Positions 25,226 to 33,034 of a stretch of 64,000 nucleotides of DNA are shown here, in pieces (position 1 is the first letter of the stretch; each line of letters starts with the position of its first letter). Below the pieces are notes generated by a model that was given only the letters and a program-made list of their open reading frames with translations, was not told where the DNA came from and made no database searches. Position numbers and translations under genes: made by a program. The stretch is from JALSRK01 sp964461995 (GTDB lineage Bacteria; Acidobacteriota; Terriglobia; Bryobacterales; Bryobacteraceae): the NCBI GenBank assembly GCA_964461995.1, contig CAYWXL010000020.1:4868-68867 (forward strand), written 5' to 3'.

Positions 25226-25666
25226 ATGGCGCGCTACTTCCGTCTCGCGGAAGCCGAAGCCGTTCTCGACGCGGTGCGCGAGAAAGTCGAGCAGGCCGTG
25301 CGCGCCTACGCGGAGGTCTCCAGGACCGCCGCGGAACTCAAATCCTTGGCGCGGCATGTTGCCGACGCTGGCGGCGTTCTTCTCGACCGCAAGCGCTTCC
25401 TCAACCTTCAGGGCCGCCGGGAGGCGTTGGGCCGCCGCCTGCGGGAGCTCGTCGAGGAGATCCACGCCTTGGGCTGCCAGGTAAAGGATCTGGAGCAGGG
25501 ACTCGTCGATTTCCCGACCCGTTACCGCGGGCGCGAGGTGCTGCTTTGCTGGCGCCTGGGAGAGCCGAAAATCGCCTATTGGCACGCCCCGGACGAGGGT
25601 TTCGCCGGCCGGAAGCCGATCGACGAGGACTTTCTCGCTCATCACGAAGGAGATCCCCCCGTCTGA
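25226..25666 (+). CDS. DUF2203 family protein
   Basis: 146 residues. An N-terminal helical hairpin (EAEAVLDAVREKVEQAVRAY ... LGRRLRELVEEIHALGCQVK) is followed by the family's conserved end GREVLLCWRLGEPKIAYWH and FAGRKPID. Function unknown; it lies 12 bp after yjbQ and 85 bp before miaB. The ATG follows a GGGG-rich stretch. Confidence 0.82.
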   Translation: MARYFRLAEAEAVLDAVREKVEQAVRAYAEVSRTAAELKSLARHVADAGGVLLDRKRFLNLQGRREALGRRLRELVEEIHALGCQVKDLEQGLVDFPTRYRGREVLLCWRLGEPKIAYWHAPDEGFAGRKPIDEDFLAHHEGDPPV

Positions 25667-25751
25667 ATGCCAGGGGTGGCGGCCGGCCCTGTATCCGGAA
25701 TAAAGTAGACAGTGAGGGGACTCATCCATCGGAATTGGCGGAAGCTGCGCG

Positions 25752-27122
25752 ATGAAGACCTTTTATATCGAAACCTTCGGCTGCCAGATGAACGTGCACG
25801 ACACCGAGAAGGTCGTCGGCGCGCTGGTGGCCCGCGGCTACCGTGAGGTGGACTCGGTCGAGCAAGCCGATCTCGTCCTCTACAACACCTGCAGCATCCG
25901 CGACAAGGCCGAGCGGAAGGTTTATAGTCGCCTCCAGCAATTCCGCCGCGAGAGGGACAAGGTGTTCGGCGTACTGGGCTGCGTGGCTCAGCAGGAAGGC
26001 GAGCGCATCTTCGAGCGCGCCCCGCACGTCCGTCTCGTCTGCGGCTCGGCAAGCTACAACCGGCTGCCGGATCTGCTCGCCGAGCTCGAGGAGGGCCGGC
26101 CTCGCGTCGTCGGGCTCACCGTAGAAACCCGCGAAACGTTCGAGACGCCCTATACGCGCCGCCGGAGTCCGTTCCAGGCCTTCATCACCATCATCGAGGG
26201 CTGCAACAAGGCCTGCGCCTACTGCGTCGTTCCGTTCACCCGCGGCCCGGAGCGCAGCCGCCCTAGCGCCGCCATCCTCGACGAAGTCCGCCGCCTCGCC
26301 GCCGAAGGATACACCGAAATCACCCTCCTCGGCCAGAACGTGAATAGCTACCGCGACCCCTCGCCTGCCGGGTGGGACTTCGCCACCCTGCTGGCCCGCG
26401 TGGCCGAGATCCCCGGCATCCGCCGCGTTCGGTTCACCACCTCGCATCCGGCCGATTTTAACCGCGACATAGTGGCCGCCATCGAAGAATACGAGACGAT
26501 CTGTAACCACGTCCATCTGCCTGTGCAGTCCGGCTCGGACCACGTGCTGGCTCGTATGCAGCGCCTCTACACCCGTGAACGCTACATGGAGTGCATCGGC
26601 TGGTTGAAGGCGGCGCGGCGGCCGATCGCCATCACCACGGACATCATCGTCGGATTCCCCGGCGAGACGGAGGAGGATTTCGAACAGACGATCACGCTGC
26701 TCGACGAAGTCGAGTACGACTCCCTGTTCAGCTTCAAGTACTCTCCCCGGCCTAACACACCCGCTCTGCAACTCCACGAACAGGTACCCGAGGAGGAGAA
26801 AGGGCGCCGCCTGCGGATCTTGCAGGAACATCAGCGCGCCATCCAGATCCGCAAGAACGCCCTACTTGTTGGTACAGTGCAGGAGGTGCTCGTCGAACGC
26901 TTCAATCCGGCCACCGGCCAGTGGGTGGGCCACACGCCCGAGAATCGGACGCTGAATTTTACCCATGCCGGCTCCGGTGAAGAGTCGCTCCTCGGGCGGT
27001 ACGTCAAAGTGCTCGTGACGCGGTCAGGGCCGAACTCGCTGGCCGGCGAGAGTCTCCCGGAAACCGGCCCGCCGACAGGCGAATTCTCCGCCGGAGTCGG
27101 CGTGCCGCAACGTAACAGCTAG
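25752..27122 (+). CDS. miaB: tRNA-2-methylthio-N6-dimethylallyladenosine synthase
   Basis: 456 residues. Methylthiolates i6A37 in tRNAs reading UNN codons. The N-terminal cluster Cys are in TFGCQMN, YNTCSIRD and LGCVAQQEG; the radical-SAM CxxxCxxC is CNKACAYC; a C-terminal TRAM-like region contains VLVERFN. A short Gly/Pro-rich tail of about 25 residues is extra. GGCGGAAG about 8 nt upstream of the ATG. Confidence 0.95.
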   Translation: MKTFYIETFGCQMNVHDTEKVVGALVARGYREVDSVEQADLVLYNTCSIRDKAERKVYSRLQQFRRERDKVFGVLGCVAQQEGERIFERAPHVRLVCGSASYNRLPDLLAELEEGRPRVVGLTVETRETFETPYTRRRSPFQAFITIIEGCNKACAYCVVPFTRGPERSRPSAAILDEVRRLAAEGYTEITLLGQNVNSYRDPSPAGWDFATLLARVAEIPGIRRVRFTTSHPADFNRDIVAAIEEYETICNHVHLPVQSGSDHVLARMQRLYTRERYMECIGWLKAARRPIAITTDIIVGFPGETEEDFEQTITLLDEVEYDSLFSFKYSPRPNTPALQLHEQVPEEEKGRRLRILQEHQRAIQIRKNALLVGTVQEVLVERFNPATGQWVGHTPENRTLNFTHAGSGEESLLGRYVKVLVTRSGPNSLAGESLPETGPPTGEFSAGVGVPQRNS

Positions 27123-27158
27123 GGCCTATCCCCGGCTGAAGGGAAAGCGAGGTACGTG

Positions 27159-27641
27159 ATGGAAATCGAAATGAAAATCCGCGGCCTGATGATGGACCCG
27201 GTCACCAATATGCCGATCGTGATCCTCAAGGACGTCAAGGGCAACAGTATCCTGCCGATCTGGGTGGGAATCTACGAGGCCAACGCAATTGCCTTGGAGA
27301 TCGAGAAGGTGACGACGCCGCGGCCCATGACCCACGACCTGATCCGAACGCTCCTGCACGGACTCGAAGCCTCTGTCCGCAAGGTTGTGGTGAACGAACT
27401 CAAGGACGACACCTTTTACGCCCGCATCTGGCTGGAAAAGGATGGCCGCCTCATGAGCATCGACAGCCGTCCGAGTGATGCGCTGGCGGTAGCTCTCCGG
27501 CTGGATTGCCCCATTTACGTCGAGGACAAAGTCCTCAAGTCCTCGAAAATGGCGGCGGCGGCCGAAAAGGTCAACAACGAGGAGCTTCGCCGCTGGCTCG
27601 AAGGGCTCAACGACGAGGACCTCGGCCGCTACAAGATGTGA
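27159..27641 (+). CDS. Bifunctional nuclease (DUF151) family protein
   Basis: 160 residues matching the DUF151/BFN family: the conserved LPIWVGIYEANAIALEIE, RPMTHDL and IDSRPSDALAVALRL segments are present. Plant members show DNase/RNase activity; bacterial roles are unclear. The ATG at 27159 is preferred over the adjacent GTG at 27156. Its TGA overlaps the ATG of the next gene by one base, so the two are co-translated. It follows miaB by 36 bp. Confidence 0.88.
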   Translation: MEIEMKIRGLMMDPVTNMPIVILKDVKGNSILPIWVGIYEANAIALEIEKVTTPRPMTHDLIRTLLHGLEASVRKVVVNELKDDTFYARIWLEKDGRLMSIDSRPSDALAVALRLDCPIYVEDKVLKSSKMAAAAEKVNNEELRRWLEGLNDEDLGRYKM

Positions 27642-27964
27642 TGCCCGCCGTCGGGCCGGAAGCGCTCGCCAAGCTCGAGCGGCTCGCGGCCGCCCGCATC
27701 CGCATTCTGCCGCTGCCCGGCATCGAGAGCCATTTCGCCTTGGAGCGCGACGGCTACGCCGTATTGGTCGAGAAGTCCGCTGGCGGCTTCGGCCGGCTCG
27801 GTTCCCCTGGCCTCGTCACCGAGGAGGGGCTCGCTGTGCTCGTCTGGACGAAAGGCCGGCCTTATTTCGTCACCCGCCGCCGCCGGATCGAGGCATCGCC
27901 CTCGCAAGTCGAGGAGTTGCGCCGTTTCGCTCAAGCCGTGGAAGCAGCCCTCGAAAACCATTGA
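27641..27964 (+). CDS. Conserved hypothetical protein coupled to the nuclease gene
   Basis: 107 residues. The ATG overlaps the preceding stop (TGATG), which sets the start and suggests coupling; an in-frame extension to 27506 is a shadow of the nuclease gene. The protein is predicted alpha/beta with a central sheet (ARIRILPLPGIESHFALERD, GLAVLVWTKGRPYFV) and a C-terminal helix. No family is recognised. A bidirectional terminator follows. Confidence 0.65.
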   Translation: MPAVGPEALAKLERLAAARIRILPLPGIESHFALERDGYAVLVEKSAGGFGRLGSPGLVTEEGLAVLVWTKGRPYFVTRRRRIEASPSQVEELRRFAQAVEAALENH

Positions 27965-28022
27965 AGCCTGGCCCGGGGAAAGTCCCGCCCTTTTTCCGCT
28001 GGCAGCTTCCCGCCGCAAAAGG

Positions 28023-28050
28023 AAAGGGCGCCGCCAACGGGCGCCCTTTT
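28023..28050. terminator. Bidirectional intrinsic terminator
   Basis: AAAGGGCGCC (28023-28032) and GGCGCCCTTT (28040-28049) form a 10-bp stem with a 7-nt loop, T-run on both strands, between convergent genes ending at 27964 and 28084. Confidence 0.85.
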
Positions 28051-28083
28051 CATCGGAAATCGCTTCTTCCGGCCGCTGCGTCG

Positions 28084-29352
28084 TCATTTCGCCGGGGCCG
28101 TACGGCGCCGGCGCGGCGGCGGAGGCCAGCCTTTCACCTTGGCTTTCTCGCAGTCGAACCCGAGGTTGAAAGGCTCCTGCGTGAACCGCCGCGGCACGCA
28201 CTGGAACCGGATCACGGTACCCCGCGGGGCCGGATACCGGAACGCCTCATCAACGATCTTCAGCGTCACCTCCCGCGTGCTGCGGTCCGAGATCCCAAGC
28301 ACCAGCGTGTCGGGCCGTTGCGCCGGGCTCTGGGCGATCAGGTAGCCGCGCAACTCAGGCAGCGCAGCGTTGTAAACCTCCTTCTTGAAGTAATCCGTCC
28401 CGTTCGGACCTTGAAGCTGCTCCTTCATCTTCAGCCACATGTAGAGCATCGGGTTCTCACGCCGCAGCTTCTCCTCCTTCTCGAGCGCGATCTGCTCCTT
28501 CGACTTCACCACGAAGCCCTCGGGCGGGAACGGCTGCTGGGCCGCCAATTGCAGCATTTCGTCGAGCCCGCTTTCGTCGCCGTGGAACGTCGTGTAGATC
28601 TTGCGCAGGTACTTGTCAACCTCTTGGCGCGCTTGCTCGGGCATCGCCCCTTCACCCTTCAGCGCGACCGCGCGGGCGAAATGGAAGAACGCCTCGGACT
28701 GTTTGTCTGGATTCCTCTGCGCCAGGATCACCGTACCCAGCCAATAGGAAACTTGCCCGTTGCGCGGCTGCAGCTTCAGCACCTCCCGGAACTCCCGCTC
28801 CGCTTCCAGATTGTTTTTGCGCGTCATGGCGATCCAGCCCAGCGTCTGGTGGCCGAGAATCAGCAGGCTGTCCCGCTGCTTCTTCCAGGCCTCCGCAGAG
28901 AGCTTGGCTGGTTTCTCCATTTTTGAAATCTTGTCGATCAACTGTTTGGCCGCTTTCTCGCCCCGGGCCAGGAAATCCGGATCCGTCTTCGCCATGCTCG
29001 CCGTCAGGGAGGTGAGGAAATAGAGGCCCTGAATGTTGCCGGGATCCAACTCCAAGATCTTCTGCGCGTACTCGTACATCTTCTCCGGCTGCTTCAAGGC
29101 TTGATACGTCTGCGTGTACATCAGGTAGATGTTCAGCTTGAAGTTCGTGTCCGGATACTTCTTCATGTACGTATCCAGCAACTGCAGCTTCTTGCTGGGA
29201 TCTTTCTCTTTGACGATCGAGTTGTAAAGATCGTATTCGGCCCGGTCTTTCCAGGGACTCTTCTGTTGCTGCTGTTGTCCCCACGCCAGGACTCCAGCCA
29301 AGGCAATTGCGGTCACCGCGATGGTCAGGCGTTTCAGTTGGTTCACCAGCAC
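28084..29352 (-). CDS. Exported TPR protein
   Basis: 422 residues from a GTG start (29352) with AGGAGG 6 nt upstream; the longer in-frame ATG version (29436) lacks one. The signal peptide runs to about residue 26 (ALAGVLAWGQ). The body is alpha-helical with TPR-like units (YAQKILELDPGNIQGLYFL, AEREFREVLKLQPRNGQVSYWLG). A Q-rich QQQQQ follows the leader and the C-terminus is Pro/Arg-rich. No catalytic motif. Likely a periplasmic adaptor; transcribed from a TATACT-type promoter about 110 bp upstream. Confidence 0.8.
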   Translation of the reverse strand: MLVNQLKRLTIAVTAIALAGVLAWGQQQQQKSPWKDRAEYDLYNSIVKEKDPSKKLQLLDTYMKKYPDTNFKLNIYLMYTQTYQALKQPEKMYEYAQKILELDPGNIQGLYFLTSLTASMAKTDPDFLARGEKAAKQLIDKISKMEKPAKLSAEAWKKQRDSLLILGHQTLGWIAMTRKNNLEAEREFREVLKLQPRNGQVSYWLGTVILAQRNPDKQSEAFFHFARAVALKGEGAMPEQARQEVDKYLRKIYTTFHGDESGLDEMLQLAAQQPFPPEGFVVKSKEQIALEKEEKLRRENPMLYMWLKMKEQLQGPNGTDYFKKEVYNAALPELRGYLIAQSPAQRPDTLVLGISDRSTREVTLKIVDEAFRYPAPRGTVIRFQCVPRRFTQEPFNLGFDCEKAKVKGWPPPPRRRRTAPAK

Positions 29353-29462
29353 TCGTAGCCTCCTGAGAAACGATCCGCCGCTACCGGCCGGCGCCGAAGC
29401 ATGCGCGGCGGCGAAAGCACGGCTGCGATCGGTCAATCCAATTCACAGCTTGACAATTGCGG

Positions 29463-29468
29463 AGTATA
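29463..29468 (-). promoter_or_regulatory. -10 element TATACT for the TPR gene
   Basis: TATACT on the minus strand, preceded by GGC, 111 bp before the GTG at 29352. No clear -35. Confidence 0.4.
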
Positions 29469-29689
29469 GCCGAATCGGCTGCCGGGCCGCAACCCGTTTC
29501 CTCAAGGGAAATCAACATCTTCTCTCCGCTGCCGGAACGCCTCGCTGAAACCGGCGCCCGAAAATCAAGCTCCTTACCTCCCGCATCATCCGGCCGGGAA
29601 GTCCTGTTTACATAGATGTCCCCCGGTCCCATCGTGTTTCCCCGGAACGACCGCGCCCGCGCTCGGCCGGGACCGCCGTTTCTCTGTGC

Positions 29690-29695
29690 TAGAAT
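29690..29695 (+). promoter_or_regulatory. Extended -10 TGC-TAGAAT before the symporter gene
   Basis: TGTGC-TAGAAT lies 11 nt before the symporter ATG (29707), without a ribosome site between, implying a leader of about 5 nt or none. Confidence 0.5.
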
Positions 29696-29706
29696 CACGC
29701 CATTCG

Positions 29707-31167
29707 ATGCGTTATCTGGACTTCGCCGTACTCGTGGCGTACCTGATCGGCATCACCTGGTTCGGGGCCCGGTTCCGCAAGAGCCAAAAATCGGTGCGGG
29801 ACTACTTTCTGGGCGGACGAAGAACCCCGTGGTGGGCCATCGCTCTCTCCATTGTTTCCGCTGAGACCAGCACGCTCACCGTGATCGGAACGCCGGCCCT
29901 TGCCTTCTCCGGCGATCTCGGCTTTCTCCAGGTGGTGATGGGTTACCTCCTCGCCCGGATCGTGATCTCCGTCGTCTTCCTGCCGCAGTATTTCCGCGGC
30001 GAAATGTATACGGCCTACGAGCTCATGCGCCGCCGTTTCGGCGAGCGCATCCGCCGGCTCACCGCGGGCCTCTTCCTCGTCCTCCGCGCCCTCGCCGAGG
30101 GCGTCCGCGTGTTCGCGATCTCCCTTGTCGTCTCGATCGTGTTGGAGACCGGCGAGCTGGCGTCGATCCTCCTCATCGTCGCCCTGACGCTCTTTTATAC
30201 TTTCGAGGGCGGAATGACGGCGGTCATATGGACCGACGTCATCCAGATGGTCCTGTACGTCTCCGGCGCCGCGCTCAGCCTCTTCGTGATCCAGCAGCAC
30301 GTCCCGGGCGGCTGGCCGGAGATCTACCGCACGGCCATGGAAGCAGGCAAACTCCAGATCTTCGACTTTTCAGTCGGCCCGCCGGCGGAGTTTTTCAGCC
30401 GCACTTACACGTTTTGGGCCGGCATCATCGGGGGCTGTTTTCTTACCACCGCCAGCCACGGCACCGAGCAGCTCATGGTCCAGCGCCTGCTCGCCGCCCG
30501 CAATCAGCGCGAGAGCCGCCTGGCGCTCTTCGGAAGCTGGGTGGTCATCTTCTTCCAGTTCACCCTCTTCCTCGTCATCGGCGTGATCCTGTACGTCTAT
30601 TACCGGGATGCCGGCTTGGCCGCGCCCGAGCCGCTCGATCGCCTCTACCCCCACTTCGTCTGGAACTACCTGCCTCACGGCATCGCCGGCCTCGTCACCG
30701 CCGCCATCCTCGCAGCCGCCATGTCGAACCTCTCCGCGGCGCTGAACTCGCTAGCCTCGACCACGATCATGGACTTCTATCGGCCGCGGGCCGGACGAGA
30801 ACAGAGAACTCCGGAAGGCGACGCTGGACTTCTCAGGGCGAGCCGCGTCGCCACCGTTATGTGGGGCCTCATCCTCGTCGGCATCGGCCTACTGGCCCGA
30901 AAATGGGGGTCGGTTCTCGAAGCCGGCCTCTCGGTCGCCTCCGTCCTGTACGGCTCTCTGCTGGGCGTCTTTCTGCTGGGCGTTCTCAATCCGCGCGTAG
31001 GCGAAAAGGCGGCTATGACGGGCATGCTCGCCGGGTTCCTCACCATGTTGGGAATCAAGTTCGGCACCGGAGTCGCCTGGACCTGGTACGTCGTCATCGG
31101 CACGGGCGCCACGTATTTCACCGGCCTCGCCGCAAGCTCGATCTGGAAGGAAAAAACCGATGAGTGA
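29707..31167 (+). CDS. Sodium:solute symporter (SSS family)
   Basis: 486 residues with about 13 transmembrane segments. Family landmarks include WFGARFRKSQKSVRDYFLGG and WWAIALSIVSAETST at the N-terminus, FEGGMTAVIWTDVIQMVL (TM5-6), and SHGTEQLMVQR. Na+-coupled uptake of sugars, amino acids or carboxylates in the inner membrane; substrate not predictable. Its end overlaps the next transporter gene by 8 bp, so they form a transporter operon. The ATG has only a -10 hexamer 11 nt upstream. Confidence 0.9.
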   Translation: MRYLDFAVLVAYLIGITWFGARFRKSQKSVRDYFLGGRRTPWWAIALSIVSAETSTLTVIGTPALAFSGDLGFLQVVMGYLLARIVISVVFLPQYFRGEMYTAYELMRRRFGERIRRLTAGLFLVLRALAEGVRVFAISLVVSIVLETGELASILLIVALTLFYTFEGGMTAVIWTDVIQMVLYVSGAALSLFVIQQHVPGGWPEIYRTAMEAGKLQIFDFSVGPPAEFFSRTYTFWAGIIGGCFLTTASHGTEQLMVQRLLAARNQRESRLALFGSWVVIFFQFTLFLVIGVILYVYYRDAGLAAPEPLDRLYPHFVWNYLPHGIAGLVTAAILAAAMSNLSAALNSLASTTIMDFYRPRAGREQRTPEGDAGLLRASRVATVMWGLILVGIGLLARKWGSVLEAGLSVASVLYGSLLGVFLLGVLNPRVGEKAAMTGMLAGFLTMLGIKFGTGVAWTWYVVIGTGATYFTGLAASSIWKEKTDE

Positions 31168-32536
31168 CCTCTCTCCCGATGGCCTGCGCCGGGTGTTGGG
31201 CGTGTGGAGCGCCGTCTCCATCGTCGTGGGCACCGTCATCGGCAGCGGCATATTCCTCGTGCCCTCCAGCATGATCCAGCACGTCGGCTCCCCCGAGACC
31301 GTACTGCTGGTTTGGGTATTCGGCGGCCTGCTCTCTCTGGCCGGCGCCTTGAGCTACGCCGAGCTCGCCGCCGCCATGCCCGCTGCCGGCGGCGAGTATG
31401 TCTTCCTGCGCGAGGCTTACGGGCGTTTCTGGGGCTTCCTCTACAACTGGACGATGACTTGGGTGGGCAAGAGCGGCGGGGTGGCCGCGATGGCCACCGG
31501 GTTCGTCTATTACCTGGCGAACTTTATTCCCCAGCTGGACCTCGTCGTCTACCACATCGACGCGCCCATCGGCCCCCACGGCGGCCCGCTGGAAATCACC
31601 TACGGGCAGTTCGCCGCCATCGGCGTCATCGCGAGTCTCGCCGTCATCAATTATTTCGGAGTGCAACTCGGAGGGCGCGTCCAGGTGGCCGTCACGGCAG
31701 CCAAGGTCGGGCTCATCCTTGCTATCGTCTTCATCGGCCTGGTCTGGACCCGCGGGGCCGTCGCCAATCTCGCCACTCATGTTCCCGCCACCGGCGGCGT
31801 CACCGGTTTCTTTGCCGCTCTCGTCGCCGCTCTCTGGGCTTACGACGGATGGAACAATGCGCCCATGGTGGCTTCCGAAGTCCGGCGCCCCCAAAGAGAT
31901 ATGCCTCGCGCCCTGATCGGCGGCGTCCTCGTCGTCATGTCCGTCTATTTGCTGGCCAACTTCGCTTACTTTTCCGCTTTGCCCGCCGGAGAAATCGCCG
32001 CCAGCGACCGCGTCGCCGCCACTATGATGGAACGCATTCTCGGACCCACTGGGGCCGCTGCCGTCTCCATCGCCGCCATGATCTCCATCTACGGCGCCAT
32101 CAACGGCAGCCTTCTCTCCGGCGCCCGCATTCCCTACGCCGCCGCTCGCGACGGCATGTTTTTCCGCGCCCTCGCCCGCGTTCACCCCGTCCATCGCACC
32201 CCCTCGGCCTCTATTTTCGCCCTCACCGGACTGGCATCGGTGCTGGTCCTCAGCGGCCGTTTCGAGCAATTGTTCACTTACGTCATCTTCGCCGAGTGGC
32301 TATTGTACGGACTCACCGCCGCCGCGGTCATCGTGCTGCGCCGGAAACGTCCGGACCTGCCGCGGCCCTATCGCACCCTCGGATACCCCCTCGTACCAGT
32401 ACTTTTCTGCATTGTGGCCGCCGGTCTACTCATTTCGACCCTCGTGGCATCCCCCCGGGAGTCACTCATGGGCTTGACCCTTGTTTTGGCTGGTATCCCT
32501 TTTTATTTCTATTGGAAACGCAAGGCTTTGGTATAA
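31160..32536 (+). CDS. APC-family amino acid permease
   Basis: 458 residues, 12 predicted TM helices. The N-terminal VGTVIGSGIFLVPSSM is the classic APC substrate-binding loop in TM1, and YAELAAAMPAAGGEYVFLRE is the conserved TM3 region. It is likely an amino acid antiporter or symporter of the LAT/YfnA type. Overlaps the end of the symporter gene. Its stop codon is embedded in a perfect extended -10 (TGGTATAAT) used by the next gene. Confidence 0.9.
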   Translation: MSDLSPDGLRRVLGVWSAVSIVVGTVIGSGIFLVPSSMIQHVGSPETVLLVWVFGGLLSLAGALSYAELAAAMPAAGGEYVFLREAYGRFWGFLYNWTMTWVGKSGGVAAMATGFVYYLANFIPQLDLVVYHIDAPIGPHGGPLEITYGQFAAIGVIASLAVINYFGVQLGGRVQVAVTAAKVGLILAIVFIGLVWTRGAVANLATHVPATGGVTGFFAALVAALWAYDGWNNAPMVASEVRRPQRDMPRALIGGVLVVMSVYLLANFAYFSALPAGEIAASDRVAATMMERILGPTGAAAVSIAAMISIYGAINGSLLSGARIPYAAARDGMFFRALARVHPVHRTPSASIFALTGLASVLVLSGRFEQLFTYVIFAEWLLYGLTAAAVIVLRRKRPDLPRPYRTLGYPLVPVLFCIVAAGLLISTLVASPRESLMGLTLVLAGIPFYFYWKRKALV

Positions 32537-32537
32537 T
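32532..32537 (+). promoter_or_regulatory. Consensus extended -10 (TGG-TATAAT)
   Basis: An exact TATAAT with upstream TGG overlaps the APC-permease stop. It is the strongest promoter-like site in the window. Transcription would start near 32544, leaving a leader of about 207 nt before the AT-hook-like gene. Confidence 0.65.
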
Positions 32538-32543
32538 GAACAC

Positions 32544-32711
32544 GGGCCCGGAGAGGGCCCTGGAGGGCAGCCAGGGGAGGAACGGCGAATTCGGCTGGCC
32601 GTGGACCTTGTTCTGATTTCAGAACAGCATCTTGAAATCTCGTTGCAAATGCTGTACAACAACAGATACGAGAATGTCGCTCAAGAAGCATTCTTGTTCC
32701 GAAATCAGAAC
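32544..32711 (+). ncRNA. Structured 5' leader RNA of the AT-hook-like gene
   Basis: The leader holds several perfect or near-perfect pairings. GGGCCC (32544-32549) can pair with GGGCCC (32555-32560); alternatively CCCTGG (32558-32563) pairs with CCAGGG (32571-32576), and the two are mutually exclusive. Downstream, a 16-nt arm at 32610-32625 pairs with 32696-32711 (15 of 16), enclosing hairpins 32624-32630/32649-32655 and 32671-32676/32689-32694, i.e. a three-way junction. It matches no riboswitch class I know. Could be cis-regulatory or a separate small RNA. Confidence 0.5.
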
Positions 32712-32751
32712 TGGATCCCGATTCCCAACCGATGCTCTCACGGAGTGAACT

Positions 32752-32961
32752 ATGGACGTAGCAAAAATCCTGGCTGAGTTGCGCCAAGAGCGCGAGCAAA
32801 TCGAGGAAGCAATTGTGAGCCTGGAGCGGTTGGCTCACGGACGGGGAAGACGGCGTGGCCGTCCGCCCGCTTGGATGACGGCCGCCAAGAAGCGTCTGAA
32901 GGAAGCGTCGGAGGCGAAGAAAGCTGCCTCGTCCTCCAAGAAAACCGCCGCTTCCTCATAA
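32752..32961 (+). CDS. Small basic protein with AT-hook-like motif
   Basis: 69 residues. The N-terminal helix (MDVAKILAELRQEREQIEEA) is probably a coiled-coil dimerisation segment; GRGRRRGRPPAW near 29-41 contains the RGRP core of AT-hooks; the C-terminal 28 residues are Ala/Ser/Lys-rich like a histone tail. This suggests a nucleoid-associated or DNA-binding protein. CGGAG lies 8 nt before the ATG. A long structured leader precedes it. Short, but composition, ribosome site and motif support a real gene. Confidence 0.7.
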   Translation: MDVAKILAELRQEREQIEEAIVSLERLAHGRGRRRGRPPAWMTAAKKRLKEASEAKKAASSSKKTAASS

Positions 32962-33034
32962 TTGCTTGACGCGTGGAGACAACGGCTTCGCGGACAGGGC
33001 TGCTGGCTGGCAGGGGCTCTGGCGCTAGGGGCGC

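Larger units (their letters stand above)
29353..29706. other. Divergent intergenic region
   Basis: No gene seen. It carries the two outward promoters listed separately and an A/T-rich stretch near 29440-29470. A minus-strand frame crossing it lacks a ribosome site. Confidence 0.5.

Noticed and set aside
32535..32615. 26-codon ORF starting within the TATAAT before the AT-hook-like gene
   Set aside because: Its ATG lies inside the -10 element and so would not be transcribed from that promoter.
31204..32616. 470-residue plus-strand frame inside the APC permease gene
   Set aside because: Arg/His/Pro-rich out-of-frame translation; the permease frame carries the TM helices and family motifs.
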